Shown in pieces: positions 54,940 to 64,000 of a stretch of DNA of 64,000 nt (positions are counted from its first letter, which is position 1; each line of letters begins with the position of its first letter). A program made the position numbers and the translations under genes. The DNA comes from Apilactobacillus timberlakei (GTDB lineage: Bacteria > Bacillota > Bacilli > Lactobacillales > Lactobacillaceae): the NCBI RefSeq assembly GCF_002993965.1, contig NZ_POST01000001.1, positions 106,519 to 170,518 on the forward strand, read 5' to 3'. The notes beneath the pieces are model-generated. The model was given only the letters and a program-made list of their open reading frames with translations, was not told where the DNA came from and made no database searches.

Positions 54940-56019
54940 TTAACCTTGATAATGATCCTTAGGTACACTAACTAGATCTTCATCAACTAAGCGTTCCGCA
55001 TTTTCAACCGTATTCCAAGCAGCTCCTTTTAGTAGGTTATCTGCAACAACCCACATATTAAAACATCCCTTATTTTCTTGATCGGGACGAATTCTTCCAG
55101 CAAAAGTTTCACGCTTGCCTTCAGCATTTAATGGTTGAGGATATACTTGATGCTCTGGATCATCTTGCAAAGTTACTCCTGCAGCATCACTAATAGTCTT
55201 TTTAATATCAGCTGCACTAGCATTCTTATCCTTAACTTCGAAGTACACAGATTCACCATGTGAAATAGGCACTGGAACACGAACACAAGTAGCAGTAACT
55301 TTTAAATCAGAAGCGTTCATGTCATTAAGCATAATTTTCTTAGTTTCATGAATCATTTTCCATTCTTCATGAGTGTATCCTTCGTCCTCAAAAACATCAA
55401 TTTGAGGAAGTAAGTTGAATGCTAATGGATAATGTTTCTTATCACCCGCTGTTGGCAAAATATCAGCAGACATTTGCTTACCATCTAAGTAGTCTTTTGC
55501 TTGTTGATAAAATTCATTTAAAGCAGATTGTCCAGCTCCTGATGCAGCTTGATATGTAGAAACAATAACTTGCTTTAATCCATACTTCTTAAACACTGGA
55601 GCTAAAGCAACTACCATTTGAATAGTAGAACAATTTGGATTAGCAATAATCCCCTTATGATTCTTTAATTGTTCTGGATTTACTTCAGGAACAACTAATG
55701 GAACTTCTGGATCCATTCTAAATGCGCTTGTATTATCAACACAAACAGCGCCACGCTTAACGGCTTCTGGTAGGAACTTCTTGGAAGCAGCTCCGCCAGC
55801 TGAAGCTAATACTAGATCAACATTATCAAATGAATCATTTGTAGTTTCTTCAACCGTTATTTTTTCGCCCTTAAATTCCATTTTCTTCCCAGCAGAACGA
55901 GCTGAAGCTAATAGTTTCAAGGATTTAACTGGAACCGTTGAATTAGCTAATTGATCAACCATTCTCATCCCAACAGCACCAGTTGCACCTAAAATTGCTA
56001 CATTGTATTCCTTCATCAT
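54940..56019 (-). CDS. asd: Aspartate-semialdehyde dehydrogenase
   Basis: Reduces aspartyl phosphate to aspartate semialdehyde, the branch point to DAP/lysine and homoserine. NADP site GATGAVG, the catalytic cysteine in [11 protein letters not shown], and [10 protein letters not shown] near the active-site His are visible. Length 359 aa is normal. Two successive ATGs are both suitable, with AGAAGG five or eight bases upstream. It is the last gene of the lysA-dapD-deacetylase-dapA-dapB-aminotransferase-asd operon. Confidence 0.95.
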   Translation of the reverse strand: MMKEYNVAILGATGAVGMRMVDQLANSTVPVKSLKLLASARSAGKKMEFKGEKITVEETTNDSFDNVDLVLASAGGAASKKFLPEAVKRGAVCVDNTSAFRMDPEVPLVVPEVNPEQLKNHKGIIANPNCSTIQMVVALAPVFKKYGLKQVIVSTYQAASGAGQSALNEFYQQAKDYLDGKQMSADILPTAGDKKHYPLAFNLLPQIDVFEDEGYTHEEWKMIHETKKIMLNDMNASDLKVTATCVRVPVPISHGESVYFEVKDKNASAADIKKTISDAAGVTLQDDPEHQVYPQPLNAEGKRETFAGRIRPDQENKGCFNMWVVADNLLKGAAWNTVENAERLVDEDLVSVPKDHYQG

Positions 56020-56030
56020 AATTACCTTCT

Positions 56031-57209
56031 TTAATTATTTAAAAATTGTTCGATTCTATTCATTGCTTCTTTAATGTTTTCATCTGAAGCAGCGTAAGAT
56101 AAGCGAATGTATCCTTGACCACCCTTACCAAAACAACTTCCTGGAATTACTCCTACTTTAGCCTTTTCAGCTAGAGATAAAGCAAATTTGGTATCGTCTT
56201 TACCAAAACGGTCAGGGATTTTAACAAATACATAGAATGCTCCACTAGGCATTGCCATTTCAAAACCAAAACTAGTTAATTTTTCACTAATAAAATCACG
56301 ACGACGTTTATAAATATCACGCATTTTTTTAGGATCTTTCAAACCATTTTTAAGCGCTTCATAAGCAGCCATTTGAGTTACGTCTGGTGGACATGTAACC
56401 ATAAATGCATGTACCATTAATAACTTCTTAATAAATGAATAGGGTCCACAAACATAACCAACTCGCCAACCAGTCATAGCATGTGATTTAGATAAACCAT
56501 TAATGTAAATAGTTTGTTCCGGAAGAAAGCTAGCTAAGGACTTATGCTTAACATCATATGTTAGTTCGCAATAAATCTCATCAGTAATTGCAAAAATATT
56601 ATATTGTTGAATAACATCTGCCAGTGACTTAACTTCATCCGGTGAGTATTCAATACCAGTCGGATTTCCTGGATAATTAAGTAATACTGCTTTAACTTGA
56701 TCACCATATTTATCCAATACTGCTTTTAATTGATCTGGTTGCAATTTAAAACCATTATTTGAAGTATCTAAGTCAATGGCTTTACCACCTAATAAAGTAA
56801 TAATGGGTTCATATAATGAAAATAATGGAGTTGGTAAGATAACCACATCACCAGGGTTAAGCAATGTTTCAAAGGTGGCATAAATAGCTTCGGTGGCTCC
56901 AATAGTAACTACAATTTCATCTTCTGCATTATAATTTAATTCATAATTTTGAAACAAATATTTATGAATAGCTTTACGCAATTGTAATTTACCTGCCTGA
57001 TTTGAATAATGAGAATCATCAGCATCAATGCTATTTTTCGCAGCATCCTTAATGTGATCAGGAGTATTTAAGTCCGGTTCACCAATTGTTAGTTTAATAA
57101 TATCTTTTATTTTAGAAATTTGGGTATCAAATCCTCTAATGTTAGAAGGTTGAATTGAATTTAAACGTTGATTATAAGTTTGCGTTAATCCCAAAGATAA
57201 TTCTGGCAT
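56031..57209 (-). CDS. N-acetyl-diaminopimelate aminotransferase (class I, PatA-like)
   Basis: PLP-dependent aminotransferase, 392 aa. The PLP lysine is in [17 protein letters not shown], with NYPGNPTG and [10 protein letters not shown] as other fold-type I motifs. Its place between dapB and asd, with dapD and the deacetylase present, makes it the transaminase of N-acetyl-2-amino-6-oxopimelate in the acetylase variant of lysine synthesis. Confidence 0.88.
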   Translation of the reverse strand: MPELSLGLTQTYNQRLNSIQPSNIRGFDTQISKIKDIIKLTIGEPDLNTPDHIKDAAKNSIDADDSHYSNQAGKLQLRKAIHKYLFQNYELNYNAEDEIVVTIGATEAIYATFETLLNPGDVVILPTPLFSLYEPIITLLGGKAIDLDTSNNGFKLQPDQLKAVLDKYGDQVKAVLLNYPGNPTGIEYSPDEVKSLADVIQQYNIFAITDEIYCELTYDVKHKSLASFLPEQTIYINGLSKSHAMTGWRVGYVCGPYSFIKKLLMVHAFMVTCPPDVTQMAAYEALKNGLKDPKKMRDIYKRRRDFISEKLTSFGFEMAMPSGAFYVFVKIPDRFGKDDTKFALSLAEKAKVGVIPGSCFGKGGQGYIRLSYAASDENIKEAMNRIEQFLNN

Positions 57210-57224
57210 TTTATATCATCTTTT

Positions 57225-58001
57225 CTATAGAATATTTTCTAGTCCAATTAATAAGTGGTCTAAGTTACTAACTTTTTGAATTGCAACTTTAACCCCTTTC
57301 ATAAATGAACCACGATCAAATGAATCTTGACGAAGGGTTAAGGCTTCGCCAGCCCCACCAAATAAGACTTGTTCATGGGCAACATATCCTGGCAAACGCA
57401 CTGCATGAACATGCACACCATCATATGTACCACCACGTGAACCAGATAAATTATCTTTAATTTCGTCATCACTAACTGCGCTATCGTCACGATTTTGACC
57501 AATAATTTTAGCCGTATTTAAGGCCGTTCCCGATGGTGCATCTTTTTTATCTTGGTGATGCATTTCAATTACTTCAGCATCAGGAAAGTATTTAGCAGCT
57601 TCACCAGCAAATTTCATTAAAAGAACCGCTGATAAGCCAAAATTAGGTGCAATAATACCCCCCATCTGTTTATCCTTGGATAAACTAATTAGTTCTTTTT
57701 GGTGTTCATCACTCATTCCACTAGTACCAATTACTGGATGGATATTATGTTCAATAGCAAATTTTGTATTTTCATAAACTGCATCTGGTTGAGTAAAGTC
57801 CACCCAGACATCAAAATTATCAGTAATTTGATTTAATGAATTATAGATATTAACTTCACTAGATAAATTATATTTAGAATGATCATCAGTACAATGTGGT
57901 GAATAAACGCCACTCAATTGCATATCATCATTACTATTTATTAAATTAATTGCTTTTTGTCCCATTGAGCCAGTAAAACCGGCTAATAAAATTTTAATCA
58001 T
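57225..58001 (-). CDS. dapB: 4-Hydroxy-tetrahydrodipicolinate reductase
   Basis: Second DAP-pathway reductase, 258 aa. NAD(P) site [11 protein letters not shown], the cap region [15 protein letters not shown] with the catalytic His/Lys, and the substrate motif [18 protein letters not shown]. Its ATG overlaps the dapA stop (ATGA), so they are coupled. AAAGGAG is upstream. Confidence 0.95.
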   Translation of the reverse strand: MIKILLAGFTGSMGQKAINLINSNDDMQLSGVYSPHCTDDHSKYNLSSEVNIYNSLNQITDNFDVWVDFTQPDAVYENTKFAIEHNIHPVIGTSGMSDEHQKELISLSKDKQMGGIIAPNFGLSAVLLMKFAGEAAKYFPDAEVIEMHHQDKKDAPSGTALNTAKIIGQNRDDSAVSDDEIKDNLSGSRGGTYDGVHVHAVRLPGYVAHEQVLFGGAGEALTLRQDSFDRGSFMKGVKVAIQKVSNLDHLLIGLENIL

Positions 58002-58912
58002 AGTTTTAACTCCTTTGGTAAAGAATTTAATAATGCATCATGACTTAAACCTAAATTATCGGCTAAACGTTGTTTTTCTTTATTGTTTAATGAAAGAATT
58101 GGTAAACGACAAGCACCAACTTGATATCCTTGCGCACTCATAACTGCTTTTACAGGTGATGGTGATGGATACATAAACAATGCTGACATCTTTGGCGTTA
58201 GTTTTCTTTGCATCGCACCAGCAGCTTTATAATTACCGGACTCTAAATCATCATACATTTCACGCATTGCATTGCCATAAATATGAGATGCAACTGAAAT
58301 AACTCCATTTGCGCCAATTGACTTAGCAAATAATGCTTGCGCATCCTCACCGGTATAGATATTGAAATTATCATCAGTATTTTCAACTAGATATTCCAAA
58401 TCTCCCATTGAAGTACATTGTTTTACTCCCAAAATATTTTCATTGTGAGACAATTCAATCACTGTTTCATTACTCATAGTGATGCCAGTTCTACCAGGAA
58501 TATTATAAATAATTAATGGTACATTAGATTGCTTAGCGACCGCTTCAAAATGAGCCTTCATGCAACGCTGATTAGGCTTATTATAATAAGGCACCACTAC
58601 TAAAGCTGCATCAATCCCATTAATCATACTAACTTCCTTAGTAAAATTGATGGTTTCTTGAGTATTATTACTACCAGTTCCCGCAATAATTGAACCGCGA
58701 CCGTCAACAATGTCAACAAAGCGACGATATAGTTCAATTTTCTCATCGTGAGTTAATGTAGGAGTTTCTCCAGTAGTACCACCAATAACAAATCCTCGAC
58801 TACCTGTGTTTAAGCAATGATCAGTAATCGCTTTTAATGCATCAAAATCAATTTTGCCGTCATTATCAAAAGGCGTAATAATTGCCGTCATTAAATCTAC
58901 ATTTTCAAACAT
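57998..58912 (-). CDS. dapA: 4-Hydroxy-tetrahydrodipicolinate synthase
   Basis: Condenses pyruvate with aspartate semialdehyde. The (beta/alpha)8 barrel shows [13 protein letters not shown], the catalytic tyrosine in [10 protein letters not shown] and the Schiff-base lysine in GVKQC. A GTG at 58921 lies inside the AGGTGA ribosome site, so the ATG at 58912 is the start (304 aa). Confidence 0.95.
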   Translation of the reverse strand: MFENVDLMTAIITPFDNDGKIDFDALKAITDHCLNTGSRGFVIGGTTGETPTLTHDEKIELYRRFVDIVDGRGSIIAGTGSNNTQETINFTKEVSMINGIDAALVVVPYYNKPNQRCMKAHFEAVAKQSNVPLIIYNIPGRTGITMSNETVIELSHNENILGVKQCTSMGDLEYLVENTDDNFNIYTGEDAQALFAKSIGANGVISVASHIYGNAMREMYDDLESGNYKAAGAMQRKLTPKMSALFMYPSPSPVKAVMSAQGYQVGACRLPILSLNNKEKQRLADNLGLSHDALLNSLPKELKL

Positions 58913-58921
58913 AATTATCAC

Positions 58922-60064
58922 CTATTCTTTCATTCGATTTTCTAAGAAACTAGTAATTGCATTAACCCCTTTACCAATAGAACTTTCATCTGGTGTTAAA
59001 GTTGCTGTGTGCAACGATGAATCATCGCCAACCCCTAGCCAAAACATGGTTCCTGGAATCTTAGATAATAAGTAACCAAAATCTTCTCCAGTCATCGCTG
59101 GCTGGGTTTCAATAAAATCAACGTCTGAATTATTTTTCATAAAATTAATAAAGCCTTTAGTTAATGCTGAATTATTTTTCACTGGATAATAACCACCTTG
59201 ATTTAACTCTAAATCAATTTTACAGTTATAGCTCAATTCAATGCCATGACAAATGTCTTTTAATCTTTGATCAATTAGTTCAATCATTGATTGCGTTAAT
59301 CCACGAATTGTTCCTTCAATTCTGGCATGACCAGCAATTACATTCCGAATTGTTCCAGCTTCAATTTTACCTAAAGTAATAACACCACTTTGAATTGGAT
59401 CAATACTTCTAGAAATAATTGTTTGAATTTGACTAATTAGTTGTGCAGCTGCAACAACCATATCATTAGCATTTTGTGGATAAGCAGCATGTCCACCTTT
59501 ACCAGTTAAATCAATATTAATTTCAGTAGTGCCAGCAAATAACGTTCCCATTCGACATCCAATTGAACCAGCAGGTAGACTAGGATTATCATGCAATCCA
59601 TAAAATTCATTGATCCTAAACTGGTCGCTAAATGCATTAGCTTCGTATGCTAACCGTCCACCACTTTCGCTCTCTTCAGCTGGTTGAAAGAAAAATACTA
59701 AATTATCTTTAGGCTGATGCTCAGTAAAATAATGTAAAATACCTAAAGCAACTGTCATATGTACATCATGTCCACAAGCATGCATAACCCCTGGATGAAT
59801 TGATGAAAATGGCAAATTAGTTTTTTCTTCAATCGGCAGTGCATCAATGTCAGTTCGATAACCAATTGTGCGATTAGGGTTACTTCCTTTAATTCTTACC
59901 AAAATAGCAGTAGGTAAAGATTCAATACTCCCTAAAGTTAAATATTTTTGTTTAAAACTTCCTATTATATGCAATAAATAATCATGAGTTTGATTTTCAT
60001 GTAATGCTAATTCAGGAATCTGATGCAAATGACGCCTAATATCAATTAAATTCATTTCAGACAT
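58922..60064 (-). CDS. N-acetyldiaminopimelate deacetylase (M20 family)
   Basis: Zinc amidohydrolase, 380 aa: MHACGHDVHMTVALG, FFQPAEESESGG and the ITLGKIEAG dimer-interface motif are those of M20/M40 peptidases related to hippurate hydrolases. In this operon it should remove acetate from N-acetyl-LL-DAP. It lies five bases after dapD. Confidence 0.9.
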   Translation of the reverse strand: MSEMNLIDIRRHLHQIPELALHENQTHDYLLHIIGSFKQKYLTLGSIESLPTAILVRIKGSNPNRTIGYRTDIDALPIEEKTNLPFSSIHPGVMHACGHDVHMTVALGILHYFTEHQPKDNLVFFFQPAEESESGGRLAYEANAFSDQFRINEFYGLHDNPSLPAGSIGCRMGTLFAGTTEINIDLTGKGGHAAYPQNANDMVVAAAQLISQIQTIISRSIDPIQSGVITLGKIEAGTIRNVIAGHARIEGTIRGLTQSMIELIDQRLKDICHGIELSYNCKIDLELNQGGYYPVKNNSALTKGFINFMKNNSDVDFIETQPAMTGEDFGYLLSKIPGTMFWLGVGDDSSLHTATLTPDESSIGKGVNAITSFLENRMKE

Positions 60065-60069
60065 TTAAA

Positions 60070-60774
60070 TCACAACTTTCTTAAATCATCTTCAAGACTA
60101 GTCTTAGATTGTGTTTTAGCATCAACGTCCTTAATTTTACGAGCTGGAGTGCCAGCAACCATTGTATATGGAGCAACGTCTGAAGTAACAATTGCACCAG
60201 CTGCTACAACTGCACCCTTGCCAACATGGACTCCTTCAATGACTACTGCATTGGCACCAATTAAAACATCATCATCAATTTGTACTGGCTTAGCTGATGC
60301 TGGTTCAATTACACCAGCCAAGACAGCACCAGCACCAATATGAGAATGACTTCCAACAAAGGCTCGTCCGCCCATTACAACTCCCATATCAATCATGGAG
60401 CCTTCACCAATTTCACAACCAATATTTATAATGGCACCCATCATAACTACAGCATTGTCAGCAATCTTTACTTGATCACGAATAACTGCTCCTGGTTCAA
60501 TACGCGCATTTACATTCTTTAAATTTAATAAAGGAACCGCTGAATTACGCGCATTATTTTCAATTTCGTAATCGTCAATCAAATCAGATTTAAGTAAAGG
60601 TTCTACATCTTTCCAATCACCAAAAATGGTAGCTGTATGAGCTTCTTTAAAGACCTTAATTGAATTTGGGAAATCAATTTTATCCATTTGACCACTAATA
60701 TAAACCTTAACTGGAGTTTTCTTTTCTGCATTTCCAATATAATTAATAATTTCGTGTGCATCTAAATTTGCCAT
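60070..60774 (-). CDS. dapD: Tetrahydrodipicolinate N-acetyltransferase
   Basis: Left-handed beta-helix acetyltransferase (DapH type), 234 aa. The hexapeptide repeats run from about residue 90 ([65 protein letters not shown]) with the DapH domain at the N-terminus. It marks the acetylase variant of the pathway, distinct from the succinylase and dehydrogenase variants. GGGAG is upstream. Confidence 0.95.
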   Translation of the reverse strand: MANLDAHEIINYIGNAEKKTPVKVYISGQMDKIDFPNSIKVFKEAHTATIFGDWKDVEPLLKSDLIDDYEIENNARNSAVPLLNLKNVNARIEPGAVIRDQVKIADNAVVMMGAIINIGCEIGEGSMIDMGVVMGGRAFVGSHSHIGAGAVLAGVIEPASAKPVQIDDDVLIGANAVVIEGVHVGKGAVVAAGAIVTSDVAPYTMVAGTPARKIKDVDAKTQSKTSLEDDLRKL

Positions 60775-60788
60775 TTTTATATCTCCCT

Positions 60789-62096
60789 TTATTTCAATTT
60801 ATTATCTAATTCATATAAATCTGTATAATTTTGACGACGAGTGACTAATTGCTCTTTACCGTTTTCAACAAAAACAATTGCTGGTTTAGGATTCAAATTA
60901 TAGTTAGATGCCATTGAATACCCATAAGCACCAGTATCTAACATTACAATTACATCCCCTGGTTTTGTTTCAGGTAATGGTTGATTCTTAATCAAAACAT
61001 CTCCTGATTCACAATATTTACCAACCAAATGAACATTCTCAACTGCACTACGTAATGGATGATCAGCCATTACTGCTTCATATTTGGCGTCATACAACAT
61101 TGGTCTAATATTGTCACCCATACCACCGTCCACTGAAACATAAGATTTAATACCAGGAACGTCTTTTCTAGAACCAATACGATATAAGTTATATCCAGCA
61201 TTTCCCACAATTGAACGCCCCGGTTCAATCCAAATAGCTGGCATCTTTAAACCTTCAACTTTAGTTCTAGCTTTAACTGTATCAACAATTTTTTGTACGA
61301 ATGCTTCTGGCCTTAATGGATCATCCTCATCTGTATATTGAATACCAAATCCACCGCCAACATTGATCACTTGAGCTTCATATCCATATTCTTGTTTCCA
61401 TTCAGATGCTAAATCAACTAGCTTACTAGCAGCCATCTCAAAACCCTTTAATTCAAAAACTTGTGAACCAATATGTGCGTGAATACCTAATAAATGAATT
61501 GATTTATTGGCATGCACAATTTCAAAAGCTTTTTTAGCTTCACCAGATTCTAAGTCAAAGCCAAATTTACTATCAGTTTGACCAGTTTGAATAAATTCAT
61601 GTGTATGTGCTGAAATTCCAGGTGTAATCCTTAACATGACATCACAATGAGTATTCATATCAGTCAACAATTGATTTAATAAATCAATTTCGTGAAAATT
61701 ATCTAACATAATTACACCGACATGATTTTCCAAAGCCATTCTTAATTCATCTTCAGATTTATTATTACCGTGAAAGCTAATTCTGCTTACTGGAAAACCC
61801 GCATGTAATGCCATTGATAATTCTCCACCAGAAACTACATCAATATGACCTTGTTCTTGATTGACTAATTGATACATTGCAGTGTTCGCAAAAGCTTTGC
61901 TAGCATAACAAACAGCATAATCAATATTACTTTTTTCAAAAACTGCTTTGAATTTTCTAATTTGTGATCTAATTTTGCCAGTATCATATACAACGAGTGG
62001 TGTTCCAAATTGATTTGCTAAATCAATGGCATCACACCCACCAATTTCTAGATGACCTGCTTCATTAATATTTTGCTTTGTTATTTGTTTCGTCAT
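60789..62096 (-). CDS. lysA: Diaminopimelate decarboxylase
   Basis: Last step of lysine synthesis: decarboxylates meso-DAP. A PLP fold-type III barrel ([16 protein letters not shown] contains the PLP lysine), [18 protein letters not shown], and the C-terminal CESGDVL and [12 protein letters not shown] motifs are complete, 435 aa. The second in-frame ATG at 62096, ten bases from AGAAGGG, is preferred over 62105. It is first in the operon, directly after the lysine riboswitch. Confidence 0.95.
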   Translation of the reverse strand: MTKQITKQNINEAGHLEIGGCDAIDLANQFGTPLVVYDTGKIRSQIRKFKAVFEKSNIDYAVCYASKAFANTAMYQLVNQEQGHIDVVSGGELSMALHAGFPVSRISFHGNNKSEDELRMALENHVGVIMLDNFHEIDLLNQLLTDMNTHCDVMLRITPGISAHTHEFIQTGQTDSKFGFDLESGEAKKAFEIVHANKSIHLLGIHAHIGSQVFELKGFEMAASKLVDLASEWKQEYGYEAQVINVGGGFGIQYTDEDDPLRPEAFVQKIVDTVKARTKVEGLKMPAIWIEPGRSIVGNAGYNLYRIGSRKDVPGIKSYVSVDGGMGDNIRPMLYDAKYEAVMADHPLRSAVENVHLVGKYCESGDVLIKNQPLPETKPGDVIVMLDTGAYGYSMASNYNLNPKPAIVFVENGKEQLVTRRQNYTDLYELDNKLK

Positions 62097-62149
62097 AATA
62101 AACATGCCCTTCTATCGAATTTATTCGTTCGATTTCGGCCAATTGAAAA

Positions 62150-62410
62150 CAAAAAGGATTCCTTTGCATGAATGTGGTTACACTCGTACAAAAGAATCCA
62201 AATTTAATGTTCTTCTCATTTTCGGTTTCAATTGTCGAAAGCGCTCCACAAGAAATATTTTCTTGTGACAGTCCATGATCTATTAAACCATGTCCCAGCA
62301 AATAACTACCCACAAGTAATTTTTGCTTCGGCAACCTCGCCTTTCAACAAACTTTAAAAATCATTGTAGTGACTGAGTTTATCTAATATTCTTGGTTGCG
62401 ACCTCTTCGA
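62150..62410 (-). promoter_or_regulatory. Lysine riboswitch (L-box) with terminator
   Basis: The minus strand carries P1 TCGAAG / CTTTCGA, then GAGGTCGCAACC, GAAAGGCGAGGTTGCCGAAGC, GCTGGGACATGG, GACTGTCACAAG and CTTGTGGAGCGC, the conserved L-box blocks (aptamer about 62235-62410). The terminator GGATTC ... GAATCC with T5 (62150-62199) follows. Lysine binding should stop transcription of the whole operon. A promoter upstream has TTGACT (62448-62443), 18 bases, TATTAT (62424-62419). Confidence 0.93.
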
Positions 62411-62530
62411 TTAATTACATAATAAAACTATTTGCCTACTTAAGTCAACTACTTTTTATAACATATTTTTTATATTTTTTATTTACTATATATACATTTT
62501 AAAAATGCATCCATCAAATAAATATGCTGC

Positions 62531-62558
62531 TTGTCTAATTTTATTTTAATGTTAGAAT
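62531..62558 (+). promoter_or_regulatory. lysC promoter
   Basis: -35 TTGTCT (62531-62536), 16 bases, -10 TAGAAT (62553-62558) with TGT before it. The gap between the riboswitch and lysC is AT-rich and I see no RNA leader on the plus strand, so lysC seems not to have its own L-box. Confidence 0.55.
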
Positions 62559-62598
62559 GCAAATTAATTAGAAAGATTAAATTGTGAGATGATATTAG

Positions 62599-63957
62599 AT
62601 GACAAAGTTAATAAAATTTGGTGGCAGTTCACTAGCTAATGGTGATCAATACAAAAAAGTAATTAATATAATCAAAAAAGATAAAACACGACAAATCATC
62701 GTCTTATCAGCTCCTGGTAAAAGATTTGATGATGATATTAAAGTAACCGATTTATTAATTCAATATGCAAAAGCTGTGATTAATAAACAAGATTATAAAG
62801 ATATCTTAAATAATATTATTGGGCGATATAAAGATATTGCTGATACATATGATATTAGTGATGATGAATTTGCTCCAATTGTAAGTATTTTTAATAATCT
62901 ACCTAAGCAAAAATATTCTAATAATGAATATTTATTGGCGGCTTTTAAAGCACACGGTGAAAGAATGAACGCTAAATTAATGTCAATTGTGCTAAATCAC
63001 TTAAACATTAAAGCTAAGTTCGTAGATCCTAAAGAATTGGGAATTGTTGTTTCTAAAGAGGATCCTAATGCTGCTGATGTGCTCAAAGAAACATATGAAA
63101 ATTTGGGTCACTTTGGTTACGGTAATGAAAAACTAGTTATTCCTGGCTTCTTTGGATATACAAAAGATGGCAACATGGCAACTTTTGCACGCGGTGGTTC
63201 AGATATCACTGGATCAATTATTGCAAATGGACTAAATATTCCAATGTATGAGAATTTCACTGATGTTAGTTCAATTTATTCTGCTAATCCAAAAATTATC
63301 AATCACCCTGTTCCAATTAAGAAAATGACCTATCGTGAAATGCGTGAACTTGCATATGCTGGCTTTTCCGTTTTTAACGATGAAGCTATTATCCCTGCAA
63401 TTAAGGGGAATGTAACCATTAATGTTAAAAATACTAATATGCCAGATAAACCTGGAACATTAATTGTGCCAGAAGGTTCATTTCAACCTGAACATCCTAT
63501 TACTGGAGTGTCATCATCGAAACATTTTTCAGCACTTTATTTACATAAATACTTGCTAAATAAAGAGGTTGGAATAACTTTAAAATTACTGCAAATTTTT
63601 CAAAAATATAATATTTCATACGAACATATGCCATCCGGAATTGATGATTTAACCGTTATTTTTAATAAAGAAAGTTTAGATAAAATTACGATTAAAAGTT
63701 TATGTAAAGAAATTCAAGAAAGTATCAAACCTGATAAATTAAATTGGATTGACGATTATGCTATTATCATGGTGGTTGGTGAAGGTATGCGTGATGCTGC
63801 AACTACTATTAGTGACATTATTGATCCCATAACCAATGAAAACATCCCTATCCACATGATTAACCAAGGTGCTTCCCAAATTTCTATCATGATTGGGACT
63901 AGAGAAGCTAATGCTAATCAAGCTGTTAAAAGTATCTACAATGAATTCTTTGAATAA
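62599..63957 (+). CDS. lysC: Aspartate kinase
   Basis: First step from aspartate toward lysine, threonine and methionine. The N-terminal IKFGGSSLAN motif, FARGGSDITGS, and a C-terminal pair of ACT domains that usually bind lysine or threonine for feedback inhibition. At 452 aa it is a monofunctional enzyme of the longer ThrA-like kind, without homoserine dehydrogenase. It is divergent from the lysine operon and appears to be transcribed with dapF. Confidence 0.93.
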   Translation: MTKLIKFGGSSLANGDQYKKVINIIKKDKTRQIIVLSAPGKRFDDDIKVTDLLIQYAKAVINKQDYKDILNNIIGRYKDIADTYDISDDEFAPIVSIFNNLPKQKYSNNEYLLAAFKAHGERMNAKLMSIVLNHLNIKAKFVDPKELGIVVSKEDPNAADVLKETYENLGHFGYGNEKLVIPGFFGYTKDGNMATFARGGSDITGSIIANGLNIPMYENFTDVSSIYSANPKIINHPVPIKKMTYREMRELAYAGFSVFNDEAIIPAIKGNVTINVKNTNMPDKPGTLIVPEGSFQPEHPITGVSSSKHFSALYLHKYLLNKEVGITLKLLQIFQKYNISYEHMPSGIDDLTVIFNKESLDKITIKSLCKEIQESIKPDKLNWIDDYAIIMVVGEGMRDAATTISDIIDPITNENIPIHMINQGASQISIMIGTREANANQAVKSIYNEFFE

Positions 63958-63969
63958 GGAGTAATTAAT

Positions 63970-64000
63970 ATGATTAATTTGTTTTATGTACATGGTTCTG
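63970..64000 (+). CDS. dapF: Diaminopimelate epimerase, 5' end only
   Basis: The window ends 31 bases into the frame. The ten residues MINLFYVHGS look like lactobacillus DapF N-termini (L-x-VHGS), and GGAG is seven bases from the ATG. DapF is the one DAP-pathway enzyme missing from the operon on the other strand, and the gene lies 12 bases after lysC, so the assignment is likely though based on little sequence. Confidence 0.6.
   Translation, partial: MINLFYVHGS

Noticed and set aside
62065-62334. 89-codon frame on the minus strand before lysA
   Set aside because: It runs through the lysine riboswitch and its terminator; the translated stretch is made of L-box conserved blocks and has no family match or ribosome site.
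1-64000. tRNA, rRNA, CRISPR arrays, IS ends, prophage or att sites
   Set aside because: No cloverleaf-like motif, spaced repeat array, transposase, integrase or long terminal inverted repeats were seen on reading both strands.

Overview
This 64 kb window is an AT-rich stretch of a Lactobacillaceae chromosome. The assignment rests on the gene set: PepX and proline iminopeptidase, a tandem OppA/OppBCDF system, HelD, the acetylated-DAP lysine pathway, TTG as a frequent start codon, and T-box, L-box, purine and TPP RNA leaders. An insect- or flower-associated heterofermentative genus such as Apilactobacillus is possible, but I cannot prove the genus. There are no rRNA or tRNA genes, IS elements, prophage genes or CRISPR arrays that I can see. 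It reads as ordinary chromosome organised around amino-acid, peptide, purine and vitamin acquisition.

Layout. 1-5.1 kb (minus): guaA, coaA and a HelD-type helicase. 5.2-13.5 kb: a phosphatase, then the oligopeptide permease oppFDCB with two tandem oppA genes that share a duplicated promoter and palindrome. 13.8-18.1 kb: hflX, a YeiH exporter with a divergent LysR regulator, and a Nudix / guanylate-kinase-like pair. 18.3-26.5 kb: pepX, pip, a membrane protein, an ABC-F ATPase, a VOC protein and an APC permease. 26.6-29.6 kb: a leader with a 19-codon Trp-containing peptide and a chain of mutually exclusive hairpins, ahead of a TrpXYZ-type ABC transporter. 29.6-37.7 kb: a decayed dehydrogenase, a MarR/MFS pair with a perfect operator palindrome, a PEBP-like protein, a flavoprotein and a DD-carboxypeptidase. 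37.8-40.6 kb: a TPP riboswitch and YkoEDC-type thiamine-precursor ECF transporter. 40.9-47.7 kb: a four-fold internal-repeat protein with asparaginase, a guanine-class riboswitch with a xanthine permease, an atypical aquaporin, DegV and small proteins. 47.7-53.9 kb: a nuclease-helicase that seems to start at AUU, a lactonase, and a Met T-box ahead of mmuP and a frameshifted mmuM. 54.4-64 kb: a Fur-family regulator, then the seven-gene minus-strand lysine operon (lysA to asd) behind an L-box, with lysC-dapF divergent.

How it fits together. Most of the window feeds nitrogen metabolism: external peptides enter by Opp and are cut by PepX and Pip; amino acids enter by APC and TrpXYZ carriers; S-methylmethionine would be used by MmuPM; lysine and DAP are made from aspartate. 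At least five transcription units have RNA leaders that sense their end product (Trp, TPP, guanine-type purine, Met-tRNA, lysine). I treat the Trp leader as the most interesting, least standard element. Many reported starts differ from the longest open frame because a Shine-Dalgarno sequence and family alignment point to an internal start.
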